DNA from: an uncultured Candidatus Saccharibacteria bacterium
GTDB taxonomy: Bacteria; Patescibacteriota; Saccharimonadia; Saccharimonadales; Saccharimonadaceae
DNA length: 59,190 nucleotides
Assembly (NCBI GenBank): GCA_938046775.1
Contig: CALIXB010000022.1
Span: forward strand, 1-59,190
Reading direction: 5' to 3'
The notes under the pieces are model-generated. The model was not told where the DNA came from. It made no database searches and saw only the letters and a list, made by a program, of their open reading frames with translations. Below, in pieces: positions 26,400 to 34,682 of the stretch; position 1 is the stretch's first letter; each line of letters starts with the position of its first letter. A program made the translations under genes and the position numbers.

Positions 26400-26879
26400 A
26401 TGGTAAACAAAGATAACAAAAAAGGATTTACAATCATCGAGGTAGTTTTAGTCCTGGCTATTGCTGGTCTTATATTTGCGATGGTATTTATCGCATTGCC
26501 AGCTTTGCAGCGCAGCCAGCATGACCAGTCGAGAAAGAATGACGCCTCAACAGTTGCTGCAGCTATTACTAACTGGAATTCAGCTAATCGTAATGGTGGC
26601 ACGTTCAATGAAGAGTCTTTGCGCAAATATGTTGATAAACTTGATCAATATGATAAGAATTCAGAGCTGAAGGTGGTCGCTACCGGTTCATCAATGTCGG
26701 TTGCTGGTAATGAGATTAAGGTGATGCGCGGCCGTAAGTGCCCGTCCAGTATGCCAGCTCCATCTGCAGACGACCCAGCAAATATTACCTTAGAGAATGG
26801 CTCCTCGCGCAATGCTGCTGTCGTGGTGTTGTTGGAGAATAATGGATCTCAGAAACAATTGTACTGCCAGGACGTATAA
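26400..26879 (+). CDS. Type IV prepilin, probable major pilin
   Basis: 159 residues from ATG 26400, after AAAGGTGG. The prepilin leader MVNKDNKKG is followed by the cleavage site and FTIIEV, with Glu at position +5 and about 20 hydrophobic residues. Two Cys in the C-terminal part (RGRKCPSS and LYCQD) could form the pilin D-region disulfide. It is the only prepilin in the locus with its own 3' terminator, which suggests high expression and a major-subunit role. That last point is inference. Confidence 0.9.
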   Translation: MVNKDNKKGFTIIEVVLVLAIAGLIFAMVFIALPALQRSQHDQSRKNDASTVAAAITNWNSANRNGGTFNEESLRKYVDKLDQYDKNSELKVVATGSSMSVAGNEIKVMRGRKCPSSMPAPSADDPANITLENGSSRNAAVVVLLENNGSQKQLYCQDV

Positions 26880-26895
26880 ATTAAGAAATATTTAC

Positions 26896-26936
26896 ACAAG
26901 GTCAGCCTCTTAAGGGGGCTGATTTTTTTATATTTT
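26896..26936 (+). terminator. Strong terminator after the major-type pilin
   Basis: A stem pairing TCAGCC(TC) with GGGGCTGA, followed by a run of seven T. It separates the pilin from the prepilin peptidase gene. Confidence 0.85.
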
Positions 26937-26954
26937 TTTGTTACCATAAGAAGT

Positions 26955-27836
26955 ATGATGAAATTTGTGATAGCAGGGTTTTTAGGCGCCATATTGGGTA
27001 GCTTTGTGGGGGCGCAGGTTTGGCGTTTGCGTGCCCGCCAGCTAACTGAGGATAAAAAGGCTGGGGAGAAGGTTGACCAGAAAGAACTAAAGAGGCTATC
27101 TCCACTAATAAAGAAAGTTTCTAAGGACCGTTCTCGTTGTCTATCTTGCGGTCACGAATTGTCATTTTGTGATCTCATACCAGTTTTCAGTTGGGTGATT
27201 AGGTTAGGAAAGTGCCGATATTGTAAGAATTTTATTGGTTGGACGGAAATTCTGCTAGAAGTAGCCATGGCTGGATTATTTGTCTTGTCTGTAGTATTTT
27301 GGCCAGGATCATTGATGGATTTTTGGCAGGTTTTGCTACTGGCTTTGTGGTTAAGCGGTCTAGTTTTACTGGCAATTTTATTTGTTTATGATCTCAAATG
27401 GCTGCTTCTACCTGATGTCATAAATATTCCTTTTATCATTCTAGGATTTATTTTTTCAATAATAAACTTGGCGCTATCTAATGATTTTACAAAGAGCCTG
27501 ACGTCTCTTTTAGGGTCGGTTGTAATTTTAAGCGGCATTTATTTGCTACTTTATCTTTTCTCAAAATACCGCTATGGAGAGGAAAAAACTTGGGTTGGTT
27601 TTGGTGATGTTAAGCTTGGTTTGGGGTTGGCTTTATTCTTGGGTAATTGGTTGTTGGCTTTTGCGGCTTTATTCGCAGCTAATTTAATCGGTACGTTGCT
27701 AGTCCTTCCTTCAATGCTAAAGGGTAAATTACAGGCAACTTCAAGAATTTGCTTCGGTCCGTTATTGATTGTAGGGTTTTTATTGGCATGGTTTTTTAGT
27801 CAACAAATTTTAGCATGGGGTTTTCTTATCGTCTAA
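26955..27836 (+). CDS. pilD: Prepilin peptidase PilD (A24 family)
   Basis: 293 residues, multi-pass. The zinc-binding cytoplasmic domain has CLSCGHELSFCDLIP and KCRYC (two CxxC pairs). The catalytic aspartates are in VYDLKWLLLPD and GFGDVKLG, the GxGD signature. It cleaves prepilin leaders before the +1 residue and N-methylates it. No SD precedes the ATG; a TGT-TACCAT element ends 7 nt upstream, suggesting a leaderless start. It processes the prepilins on both sides. Confidence 0.95.
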   Translation: MMKFVIAGFLGAILGSFVGAQVWRLRARQLTEDKKAGEKVDQKELKRLSPLIKKVSKDRSRCLSCGHELSFCDLIPVFSWVIRLGKCRYCKNFIGWTEILLEVAMAGLFVLSVVFWPGSLMDFWQVLLLALWLSGLVLLAILFVYDLKWLLLPDVINIPFIILGFIFSIINLALSNDFTKSLTSLLGSVVILSGIYLLLYLFSKYRYGEEKTWVGFGDVKLGLGLALFLGNWLLAFAALFAANLIGTLLVLPSMLKGKLQATSRICFGPLLIVGFLLAWFFSQQILAWGFLIV

Positions 27837-27850
27837 GTAAAATTTGCTTA

Positions 27851-27859
27851 TGCTATAAT
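27851..27859 (+). promoter_or_regulatory. Extended -10 promoter before the minor prepilin cluster
   Basis: TGC-TATAAT ends 6 nt before GTG 27866 and 9 nt before ATG 27869. It would start the minor pilin operon (27869-31000) almost leaderless. Confidence 0.6.
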
Positions 27860-27868
27860 GGAGAAGTG

Positions 27869-28609
27869 ATGGGCAATAAACAAAAAGGTTTTACTATAAT
27901 TGAAGTTATTTTGTTTGTGGCTATTTCTGGCTTGCTCACTTCTATGCTTATGGTGGGTGTTAGCATGTCAATTAATCGTCAGCAATATCGCGACTCAGTT
28001 CAGTCTTATGCTGGCTTTTTGCGTAATGAGTATTCAAAAGTCGTTAATGTTGAAAATGATAGGTCCAAAAGTGTCTGCCCAATTGACGGTGCAGACGGTA
28101 GGCTGGAGACTGCGCGCGGTCAGTCGGACTGTGTAATTGTTGGTCGCTACATTACTACAGTTGGTCCACTAGGGTCAACTGACGGTAATTCCTATAGAAC
28201 ATACCCTGTTTATGCGTACCGATCAGATAAGGGTAGTGCTTGGACGTATCGGCGTGGTGCTGAATCTGACAAATATACTGTGAATTGGCAAGCAAAGACT
28301 AGATTTTCTAGCCAGCCTAAAAATAGCGCTTATATATCCATCTTGATGTATCGACATCCAGAAACAGGACAATTAGACATCAGGACGGACACTAGTAGAT
28401 TTGGCGATAATTTAACGGATTTTGTTAATAATAAGAATAGTGCAGGCATAGTACAGTCCGCTGGCGAGCAGCGCCAACAGCGGGAAATTTGTATTTATGA
28501 TGATGGTTGGTTGCCGAATGAGCGGCTTTCTATCTTTTTGCGTTCATATGCAGGCTCTGCTGATGCGGTTGTCGTGGGGAACGCTACCGGAGGGTGTGCT
28601 GATGCGTAA
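27869..28609 (+). CDS. Minor type IV prepilin 1
   Basis: 246 residues from ATG 27869 (GTG 27866 is an alternative). The leader MGNKQKG precedes FTIIEVILFVAISGLL, with Glu+5 and a hydrophobic helix. The C-terminal domain is not recognised. A long in-frame extension to 27815 is rejected because it would bury the leader peptide. It overlaps the next gene by 8 bp. Minor pilins prime fibre assembly and may decorate the tip. Confidence 0.87.
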   Translation: MGNKQKGFTIIEVILFVAISGLLTSMLMVGVSMSINRQQYRDSVQSYAGFLRNEYSKVVNVENDRSKSVCPIDGADGRLETARGQSDCVIVGRYITTVGPLGSTDGNSYRTYPVYAYRSDKGSAWTYRRGAESDKYTVNWQAKTRFSSQPKNSAYISILMYRHPETGQLDIRTDTSRFGDNLTDFVNNKNSAGIVQSAGEQRQQREICIYDDGWLPNERLSIFLRSYAGSADAVVVGNATGGCADA

Positions 28610-29183
28610 ATTTAACAGGGGTGATACTATCGTAGAAGTGCTGCTTGGTGTAACGATTTTTAGTATGGTTGCTGTTATTACTTTAGAAACTATGAATCGA
28701 GGTATGGCTATTTCCCAGTATGCCTTAGAGACGACGTTGGTGCGTCAGCAGGTTGATGCGCAGGCAGAGATGTTAAGATATGCTCACGACACAAAGAGTG
28801 ATATTTGGAAAAAGTTGGTTGATAATAACGCCGTAAGTGTTTCCTCGGTTAATGATAATGAGGGTGGCTTGGGTGTAGAAAGTTGTCCTGATAATTTTTC
28901 TAATAAAGAGTTCGCCTTGGCTGCGACACCTTCACTCGGCTCTAAGATCAGTATTTTAAATAATCCAGGCGATTATAAACCGGCAGAAACTTATGCGCGA
29001 GTTGATGGCAGTACTAAAAAAACGTATGGAATAGCGGTTAGGCTTGTTAAGCCAAGTACGGCCGTAGGCAGTAGGGATAGTAATAAACATGATGCGTACA
29101 TAAAAGCTTGCTGGATGCCAGTTGGCAGTAAAATGCCAGCAACAATTGGTACGATTGTGAGGTTGTATGACTCGGGTCGATAA
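28602..29183 (+). CDS. Minor type IV prepilin 2
   Basis: 193 residues from ATG 28602, preceded by GGAGGG; the frame running back to 28497 has no leader. The leader MRKFNRG is followed by DTIVEVLLGVTIFSMV, so residue +1 is Asp rather than the usual Phe/Met, while Glu+5 is kept. It overlaps the neighbours on both sides (8 and 17 bp), indicating translational coupling in the minor pilin operon. Confidence 0.82.
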   Translation: MRKFNRGDTIVEVLLGVTIFSMVAVITLETMNRGMAISQYALETTLVRQQVDAQAEMLRYAHDTKSDIWKKLVDNNAVSVSSVNDNEGGLGVESCPDNFSNKEFALAATPSLGSKISILNNPGDYKPAETYARVDGSTKKTYGIAVRLVKPSTAVGSRDSNKHDAYIKACWMPVGSKMPATIGTIVRLYDSGR

Positions 29184-29865
29184 ACAGGGATTCACGCTTG
29201 TTGAGTTAATGCTTGCGATGGCATTTATCTCGATTCTTCTATTGTCAATTACTATGGTGGGCATTCAGGCGGGCAGAATGTATAGCCGGGGTGTGGTGCT
29301 ACGTGATATTAATCAGGCAGGGCGAGACATCTCCGATACAATTCGACGAGATTTTTTGCAGGCAAACGCCAATAAGATTGATAGTTCTGGACTGCGGGTG
29401 CCGAACAATAGCAGTTGGGCAACTGGTCGGCTCTGTCTGGGGTCTCATTCGTATGTTTGGAACAATCCAAGGTATTTGGACGATCCTAGCTTACTGGGTG
29501 CAAATAGGTTATTTAAGGTTGATGGCAATCCGATAAACTTGGTGCGGGTAGTTGACGCTGACGGTGGCTTATGTAAGAAAGATGGGTCTGGTAAGTATCC
29601 AGAGATGGTTGATTTAGCAAAATCGTCAAACTTACTTAGGTCTATAAGTAGCGGTGATGGCTCGATTGGCATGCATGACGTTACATTAGAGAAGATCACA
29701 TCAGATGATTCCAGAGAGGCTCTTTACAAATTAACCTTCACTTTAGGAACAAGTAAGATGAGTGAAATTAGAAATTCTTCTTGTAAAGATCCGAGCGAGA
29801 CGGATAATAATTTTGATTTCTGTTCTATAAATAAATTTGAAATGATTGTGAGGACAAATGGGTAG
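29167..29865 (+). CDS. Minor type IV prepilin 3 (PilW/GspJ-like)
   Basis: 232 residues. The leader MTRVDKQG precedes FTLVELMLAMAFISILLL, a textbook class III signal. The segment after the helix (GRDISDTIRRDFLQAN) resembles the GspJ/PilW pattern of an early helical stretch. Two C-terminal Cys are present. It overlaps the next gene by 8 bp. Confidence 0.88.
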   Translation: MTRVDKQGFTLVELMLAMAFISILLLSITMVGIQAGRMYSRGVVLRDINQAGRDISDTIRRDFLQANANKIDSSGLRVPNNSSWATGRLCLGSHSYVWNNPRYLDDPSLLGANRLFKVDGNPINLVRVVDADGGLCKKDGSGKYPEMVDLAKSSNLLRSISSGDGSIGMHDVTLEKITSDDSREALYKLTFTLGTSKMSEIRNSSCKDPSETDNNFDFCSINKFEMIVRTNG

Positions 29866-31000
29866 AGATATGCGACAATCGGGTGCTGTGTCGCTTTTTG
29901 CGGTTATTTTTGGGGCGATGTTGCTAACCATTGTCACAATTGGATTTATGCGATTAATGATTATGGACCAGAGACAATCTTCTAATAATGATTTATCGCA
30001 GAGTGCTTATGATGCCGCTTTGGCTGGGGTTGAAGATGCCAAGCGAGTGGTTCGTGCTGCACAAACAGGAAATATTCAGGCTGCAGGAGTGCTTAACGGT
30101 CCGATTAATTGTAATATGGTTGCCGCCTCTGGTGTTGTCGGTGGCAGTGCATCTGGCGATACTATTATTCAGACGGGTACCGGCGCTGGTAAGAGATTTG
30201 ATCAAGCTTACACTTGCGTAAAGATTACTATGAAATCTCAGGATTTTATATATAAATCTATTGAAGATAAGTCCCAGCTTATACCGCTACGCGCAACCAG
30301 CTCATTTAATAAGATATCAATTGAGTGGTATCGCCGCGATGATGAAAGCAACCTTGGTGGCGCAAACGCAGTTAATACAGAGATATCTACTACAGGAGAT
30401 TTGCCGGCAAGGAGCAGTTGGCATAGTAACACTCCTCAATTGATGAGGGCGCAGCTAATTAATCCAGGGCCAACATTTAGCTTATCAACATTGGATACGA
30501 CTGGCGTCACCTCCTTTTTCCGACCAAACGTATTGAGGTCAGATGTAGCAGGGCAAGATGGAACTGCAGTTTCTGGTAAGACGTCAGATCGACCAAGGGC
30601 AACTGACGGAAATGAGCATAATAATGGAACGAATATAGTATCTTGTAGCAAGACCTTTAAATTTTCTGGCGAATATTCGTGCAAGGCGGTGATTGATGTT
30701 GATGAAATTGCTGCAGGCAGCGAAACGGCTTTTTTGAGGCTAACCTCCATATACAAGGGTGGCAGCGTAAAAGTTTCACTTCAAAAAACGGATGGCACTA
30801 TCGTAAATTTCGATGGAATTCAGCCTATTGTTGATTCAACGGGACGAGCAAGTAATTTATTTAGACGAGTCGAGGCGCGTCTGCAAATTGGCGACGATTT
30901 TTCTTATCCAGACAACGCGGTTGAGTTAAAGAATAGCCTCTGTAAAGATTTCTCCGTATCTGGTAGTGGATCTGCCGTTGCTGGTCGATGCAAACCTTAA
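29858..31000 (+). CDS. PilX-like pilus-associated protein
   Basis: 380 residues. The N-terminus MGRDMRQSGAVSLFAVIFGA and following helix resemble the PilX N-terminal family, which lacks the canonical Glu+5 but is assembled with minor pilins. Next comes a helical segment with repeated Ala/Asp (SAYDAALAGVEDAKR), typical of PilX/GspK-type proteins, then a large Ser/Gly-rich beta domain. Last gene of the locus; it ends 7 bp from the convergent recombinase gene. Confidence 0.78.
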   Translation: MGRDMRQSGAVSLFAVIFGAMLLTIVTIGFMRLMIMDQRQSSNNDLSQSAYDAALAGVEDAKRVVRAAQTGNIQAAGVLNGPINCNMVAASGVVGGSASGDTIIQTGTGAGKRFDQAYTCVKITMKSQDFIYKSIEDKSQLIPLRATSSFNKISIEWYRRDDESNLGGANAVNTEISTTGDLPARSSWHSNTPQLMRAQLINPGPTFSLSTLDTTGVTSFFRPNVLRSDVAGQDGTAVSGKTSDRPRATDGNEHNNGTNIVSCSKTFKFSGEYSCKAVIDVDEIAAGSETAFLRLTSIYKGGSVKVSLQKTDGTIVNFDGIQPIVDSTGRASNLFRRVEARLQIGDDFSYPDNAVELKNSLCKDFSVSGSGSAVAGRCKP

Positions 31001-31007
31001 AGGTAAT

Positions 31008-31925
31008 TTACGTATCGCTATGAAAGCGTTCGTGAATATCTTTTAGATGTTGATCTGTAACATGGGTGTATACCTGAGTTGTTGATATATTGCTATGTCC
31101 TAGCATAGATTGAACTGAGCGTAGATCAGCGCCATTCATTAGGAGGTCAGTTGCAAAACTATGCCTCATGGTGTGTGGGCTTACGTGTTTGGTAATGCCA
31201 GCTAGGCGTGCATATTTGCTAACCATTCGTTGAATGCTACGAGCGCTTAGGCGTCGGTAATCGCCAGAAGTGCTGGGCGTGGCAGTTCGTTTACTGTAAC
31301 TTAGGAATAGTGCAGGTAGGCTATCTGTTCTCGAGTTCAGATATGTGGATACATGTTCGGCGGCGCCTTTTGATATAAAAACTGGTCGGTCTTTTTGTCC
31401 TTTTCCTCGCACCATAAACTCGCGCCTTGTTATGTTTATATGATCCCGATTTAAGTTGACCAATTCAGAGACGCGGAGGCCGCTGGAAAACAGCAATTCA
31501 ACAATTGCCCGATCTCTCAGCCCCGATTCGGTGTCGGTTGGTATTTGCTCAATCATTCGCAGTACCTCGTCGTATTGCAGAAAAGTTACTTGTTTCCGGA
31601 CAGTCTTGGGTAGGATAATTTTATCCGCAGCCAAGCTTTTGATATCGCGGCGAGAAAGGTATGTGAGTAGCCCTCGAAGTGCAATTAGATGATAGCTTTG
31701 TGTGATTAAAGATAAGCTTTCGCCTGTGTTGTCATTTTTATAACGGTTTAGCCAGAGACGATATTGCCTAATTAGCTCTGATGTAATTTTATCAACAGGT
31801 ATATCACCGGCAAAATCGATGAATCTCTCTAGATAGAGCTGATAATTTATAATAGTTTTTTGACTGCGCCCACTCTCAACTTCCAGGTGTTCTAGAAAAT
31901 CAGTTAGGGCTTCTGATATAAACAT
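31008..31925 (-). CDS. xerD: Tyrosine recombinase XerC/XerD-type
   Basis: 305 residues. A SAM-like core-binding N-domain (1-95) precedes the catalytic domain with Arg in SGLRVSELVNL, His-x-x-Arg in HTMRHSF, LGHSNISTTQVYTHV and the Tyr nucleophile. Length and motif spacing fit chromosomal-dimer-resolving XerC/D rather than a phage integrase. FtsK, which activates XerCD in other bacteria, is encoded at 10116. The start ATG is 6 nt downstream of TAAAAT with no SD. Whether it is XerC, XerD or a single XerH-like enzyme is not decided. Confidence 0.9.
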   Translation of the reverse strand: MFISEALTDFLEHLEVESGRSQKTIINYQLYLERFIDFAGDIPVDKITSELIRQYRLWLNRYKNDNTGESLSLITQSYHLIALRGLLTYLSRRDIKSLAADKIILPKTVRKQVTFLQYDEVLRMIEQIPTDTESGLRDRAIVELLFSSGLRVSELVNLNRDHINITRREFMVRGKGQKDRPVFISKGAAEHVSTYLNSRTDSLPALFLSYSKRTATPSTSGDYRRLSARSIQRMVSKYARLAGITKHVSPHTMRHSFATDLLMNGADLRSVQSMLGHSNISTTQVYTHVTDQHLKDIHERFHSDT

Positions 31926-32013
31926 ATACTTATTTTACAGTTAGAGGGCTGGTTTATCAAATCATCTATTTTTGGTACTATAATAAAAATAATAATGAGC
32001 AAAGGAGCAATAT

Positions 32014-32538
32014 ATGTCAGATAGTGAAAAAAAATATTGTGGCGTTGAAAGAACGCTGATTGTTTTTAAGCCTGATGCGGTTCAGCGAGGAATAGTTGGA
32101 GAAATTTTACAACGTTTTGAACGAGTCGGCTTGAAGATAGTTGGTGTAAAAATGACATCACCATCTAGAGACCATTACTATGCGCACTATGAGGACATAG
32201 GTAAGTTGGCCACGCGTCGGGGCGAGGGTACACTAAACATAACGTTAGATATGATGATGGATGGTCCGGTCATAGCAATGGTATTAGAGGGGGTTGAAGC
32301 CGTAGCGGTCGTTAGGAAGATCGTTGGCCCAACTGAGCCAAAGTCAGCAGATATGGGAACCATTCGTGGCGACTATTCTCATATTAGCTTTGGCTATGCT
32401 GATGAGTGCCAAAAGGGTGTACCAAACCTAATCCACGCTTCAGGTGACCCAGAGGAGGCCGTTAGCGAGATTAACCACTGGTTTAAGCCGGAGGAGCTAG
32501 TTAGCTATCATACACTAAGTGAGAAGTTTACGCGTTAG
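32014..32538 (+). CDS. ndk: Nucleoside-diphosphate kinase
   Basis: 174 residues, longer than the usual 130-150. It opens with ERTLIVFKPDAVQRGIVGEI and keeps TIRGDYSH and the active-site histidine in NLIHASGDPEEA, a lineage variation of NxxHGSD. The extra length lies mainly between RRGEG and the active site and in the C-terminus. The start is ATG after AAAGGAG. A TATAAT at 31979-31984 is the likely -10. It balances NTP pools. Confidence 0.94.
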   Translation: MSDSEKKYCGVERTLIVFKPDAVQRGIVGEILQRFERVGLKIVGVKMTSPSRDHYYAHYEDIGKLATRRGEGTLNITLDMMMDGPVIAMVLEGVEAVAVVRKIVGPTEPKSADMGTIRGDYSHISFGYADECQKGVPNLIHASGDPEEAVSEINHWFKPEELVSYHTLSEKFTR

Positions 32539-32562
32539 GCTGGTCTACCTGAGAGCTACTCG

Positions 32563-32571
32563 TGGTATAAT
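32563..32571 (+). promoter_or_regulatory. Extended -10 promoter of tRNA-Arg
   Basis: TGG-TATAAT ends 8 nt before the first base of the tRNA, the right place for transcription to start at or just before the mature 5' end. Confidence 0.65.
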
Positions 32572-32579
32572 TAGGTTAT

Positions 32580-32656
32580 GCCTCGGTAGCTCAACTGGAT
32601 AGAGCAGATCCGTCCTAAGGATAAGGTTGCAGGTTCGACTCCTGCCCGGGGTACCA
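32580..32656 (+). tRNA. tRNA-Arg (anticodon CCT)
   Basis: The cloverleaf is complete: acceptor GCCTCGG with CCGGGGT, D stem GCTC with GAGC, anticodon loop GTCCTAA, T arm with GGTTCGACT, and an encoded CCA. The anticodon stem has one weak outer pair. It decodes AGG. A membrane-protein ORF begins 5 nt after the CCA. Confidence 0.93.
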
Positions 32657-32661
32657 CGTAT

Positions 32662-33192
32662 ATGACAGGACAGCTAAAAGATAAGCAATTTGATGGACAG
32701 CGTGACGGGGAGCAGCTATTGTTCGTATTTCGTCGTCATATTATTGCTATGCGTAAAGGGTTTTACCTACTTCTCGGGTCAATGGCGCTTGGGTCGTTAC
32801 CGTTTCTTATCTGGCAAGATAACCTGAATTTATTATGGTTGTTTCTAGGTAGTTTTGTTTTTGGTATGGTACTGTTTTCTTACCATTTTCTGATGTGGTT
32901 TTACACTTATTACATTGTTACAGATCAGAGAATCCGTCAAATTACACAGCATGGTTTTTTTGGTAAGGACGTAATTGAGCTGAAATTATCAAAAATTCAA
33001 AATATTAGCTATAATATTCCAGGATTTAGTGGGGAGATGTTTAAGTTCGGCACAATTATTATTCAGACGTTTGTTGGTGATCTTGTTATAAAAAATGTAG
33101 AGCATCCGGACGATGTCTATAATAAACTACAGGATGCGGTAGAACTTTCGGCGAAAAAGGAGGGTGATAATGAAAAATCTATTGAATCGTAA
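32662..33192 (+). CDS. PH-domain membrane protein
   Basis: 176 residues. Two membrane helices (about 32-75) are followed by a bacterial PH domain of the YdbS/bPH2 type (YYIVTDQRIRQIT, then LSKIQNISYNIPG). The ATG lies 5 nt after the CCA of tRNA-Arg and has no SD. RNA processing at the tRNA 3' end would leave a 5-nt leader, so translation is probably leaderless. A foldase gene follows with a 23-bp overlap. Role unknown; such proteins are often membrane-stress related. Confidence 0.82.
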   Translation: MTGQLKDKQFDGQRDGEQLLFVFRRHIIAMRKGFYLLLGSMALGSLPFLIWQDNLNLLWLFLGSFVFGMVLFSYHFLMWFYTYYIVTDQRIRQITQHGFFGKDVIELKLSKIQNISYNIPGFSGEMFKFGTIIIQTFVGDLVIKNVEHPDDVYNKLQDAVELSAKKEGDNEKSIES

Positions 33193-34168
33193 AGATAAAA
33201 AACAACCAAAGAAGCTACCTACGAGGATTACAAATGATACTGTAGCTCAGCATCGCGAAAAGGTCTTGGCGGCTGGTCGTAAGCATAAATATCCCATCCA
33301 GTATACTAAGCGTCGGTTGGTATGGATAACAATGTTTGTTAGCGTGGCAATTTTAGCTATTTTCGTTGGTCTTGGTTGGGCTCAGCTGTACTTGTGGAAA
33401 GATACTAGTGATATTGCCTATAGAATTACTAAAATTTTGCCTCTTCCAGTGGCGAATATAGATGGAGAAAATGCGAATTATAGTGATTATTTGCTGTACC
33501 ATCGAAGCTCGCTGGCTGTTCTGCAGACCCAAGGGCAATCTGATCAAAAAGACAAAGTTAAGTTTTATCAAAATCAGTCAATAAATAAAGCCCTAGAGGT
33601 CGCATACGCTAAAAGGCTTGCAAGAGAAAATAATATTACAGTTGACGATAACAAGGTTCAGGATCTAATTAAAAAGCAACAAGAATCCAGTAAACTTTCA
33701 CAGTCTGCTTATGAATCTGTAGTAAAAGATAATCTGCACTGGTCTATGGATGAGCTAAAGATAGCAATGAAATACACCTTATTAAAGCAGGAGGTATCGT
33801 TTAAGATTGATAAGACGGCTGACGATTTGGTCTCTACTATCCAAAATAAGGTGAAGAGTGGAAAGTCTTTAAAAGATATTGCTGATGAGATGGGCAATAA
33901 AGTCCAGCCTGTATTTAATCTGTCTGTTTCTACAGACAACTCTGACGGTGGCTTGACAAAATCTGCTACATTGCTAGCAAAAGGTAAGATATCAGAACCA
34001 GTAAAAACCTTAGCTGGCGACGGTTACTATTTTGTGACGCTTAACAGTCTTGAGGATAATATGGTGAATTATTCTTACGTTAAGGTGCCGCTAACAGAAT
34101 TTAATAATCGGTTTAATTATCTTAAGAACAATAATAAGGTAAAATATTTTATCTCCATTGATAAATAA
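33170..34168 (+). CDS. SurA/PrsA-like peptidyl-prolyl isomerase, membrane-anchored
   Basis: 332 residues from ATG 33170, after AAAGGAGG; GTG 33164 is possible. A basic cytoplasmic tail precedes one membrane helix (about 48-72). The SurA-type N-terminal helical region follows (SQSAYESVVKDNLHWSMDELKIAMK), then a parvulin-like domain (about 230-310) with KGKISEPVKTLAGDGYYFVTL. It folds secreted proteins outside the membrane. The parvulin core is divergent, so catalytic activity is not certain. Confidence 0.78.
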   Translation: MKNLLNRKDKKQPKKLPTRITNDTVAQHREKVLAAGRKHKYPIQYTKRRLVWITMFVSVAILAIFVGLGWAQLYLWKDTSDIAYRITKILPLPVANIDGENANYSDYLLYHRSSLAVLQTQGQSDQKDKVKFYQNQSINKALEVAYAKRLARENNITVDDNKVQDLIKKQQESSKLSQSAYESVVKDNLHWSMDELKIAMKYTLLKQEVSFKIDKTADDLVSTIQNKVKSGKSLKDIADEMGNKVQPVFNLSVSTDNSDGGLTKSATLLAKGKISEPVKTLAGDGYYFVTLNSLEDNMVNYSYVKVPLTEFNNRFNYLKNNNKVKYFISIDK

Positions 34169-34178
34169 TCTTTTTGGT

Positions 34179-34206
34179 TTGAAAAACCCTTTATTTTTGC
34201 TATAAT
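34179..34206 (+). promoter_or_regulatory. Promoter of tRNA-Thr
   Basis: TTGAAA, a 16-bp spacer and TATAAT preceded by TGC, 14 nt before the tRNA. Confidence 0.75.
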
Positions 34207-34220
34207 TTCCTAAGGAGTTT

Positions 34221-34296
34221 GCCGTTGTAGCTCAGCTGGTAGAGCAGCTCATTCGTAACGAGCAGGTCGCTGGTTCAAGCCCAGTCAACGGCTCCA
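34221..34296 (+). tRNA. tRNA-Thr (anticodon CGT)
   Basis: Acceptor GCCGTTG pairs perfectly with CAACGGC. The D arm is GCTCAGCTGGTAGAGC, the anticodon loop TTCGTAA, the T arm has GGTTCAAG, and CCA is encoded. One mismatch lies at the base of the anticodon loop. It decodes ACG. The next ORF begins 4 nt after the CCA. Confidence 0.95.
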
Positions 34297-34300
34297 TTTT

Positions 34301-34678
34301 ATGAAAGATACTATCAAGAAATCGATAAAAACCGTTTTAAGCGATCGTGGAATATCTATCCTTTTGATTGTTAATATCATAGTTTTTATTGCTATCTCCA
34401 TATTCTTGATAACATCTATTAAGCATAGCGAGGCGCAGGTTATTACTCGTTACACTGCGTACGGAGTTGCAAACTTTTATAGAAACCATTGGTACAGTTT
34501 GTTCGGATATATTGCTCTAGCTTTTATGATTGTATTTGGACATTCTATATTAAGCATTAAGTTGGTTTCGTTAGAAAAGCGCAGTATGGCTGTATTTTTT
34601 CTGTGGTTGACTTTGGGAATCTTGATTGTTTTGACTGCATTGGCATATTCAATTATTAAAATTGCATCATTAGGATAA
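34301..34678 (+). CDS. Small integral membrane protein
   Basis: 125 residues with three predicted membrane helices (about 18-40, 66-86, 98-120). The ATG sits 4 nt after the mature 3' end of tRNA-Thr and has no SD, so tRNA processing would create a leaderless mRNA. It lies 4 nt before the glycosyltransferase gene and is probably its operon partner. No family was recognised. Confidence 0.75.
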   Translation: MKDTIKKSIKTVLSDRGISILLIVNIIVFIAISIFLITSIKHSEAQVITRYTAYGVANFYRNHWYSLFGYIALAFMIVFGHSILSIKLVSLEKRSMAVFFLWLTLGILIVLTALAYSIIKIASLG

Positions 34679-34682
34679 ATGT

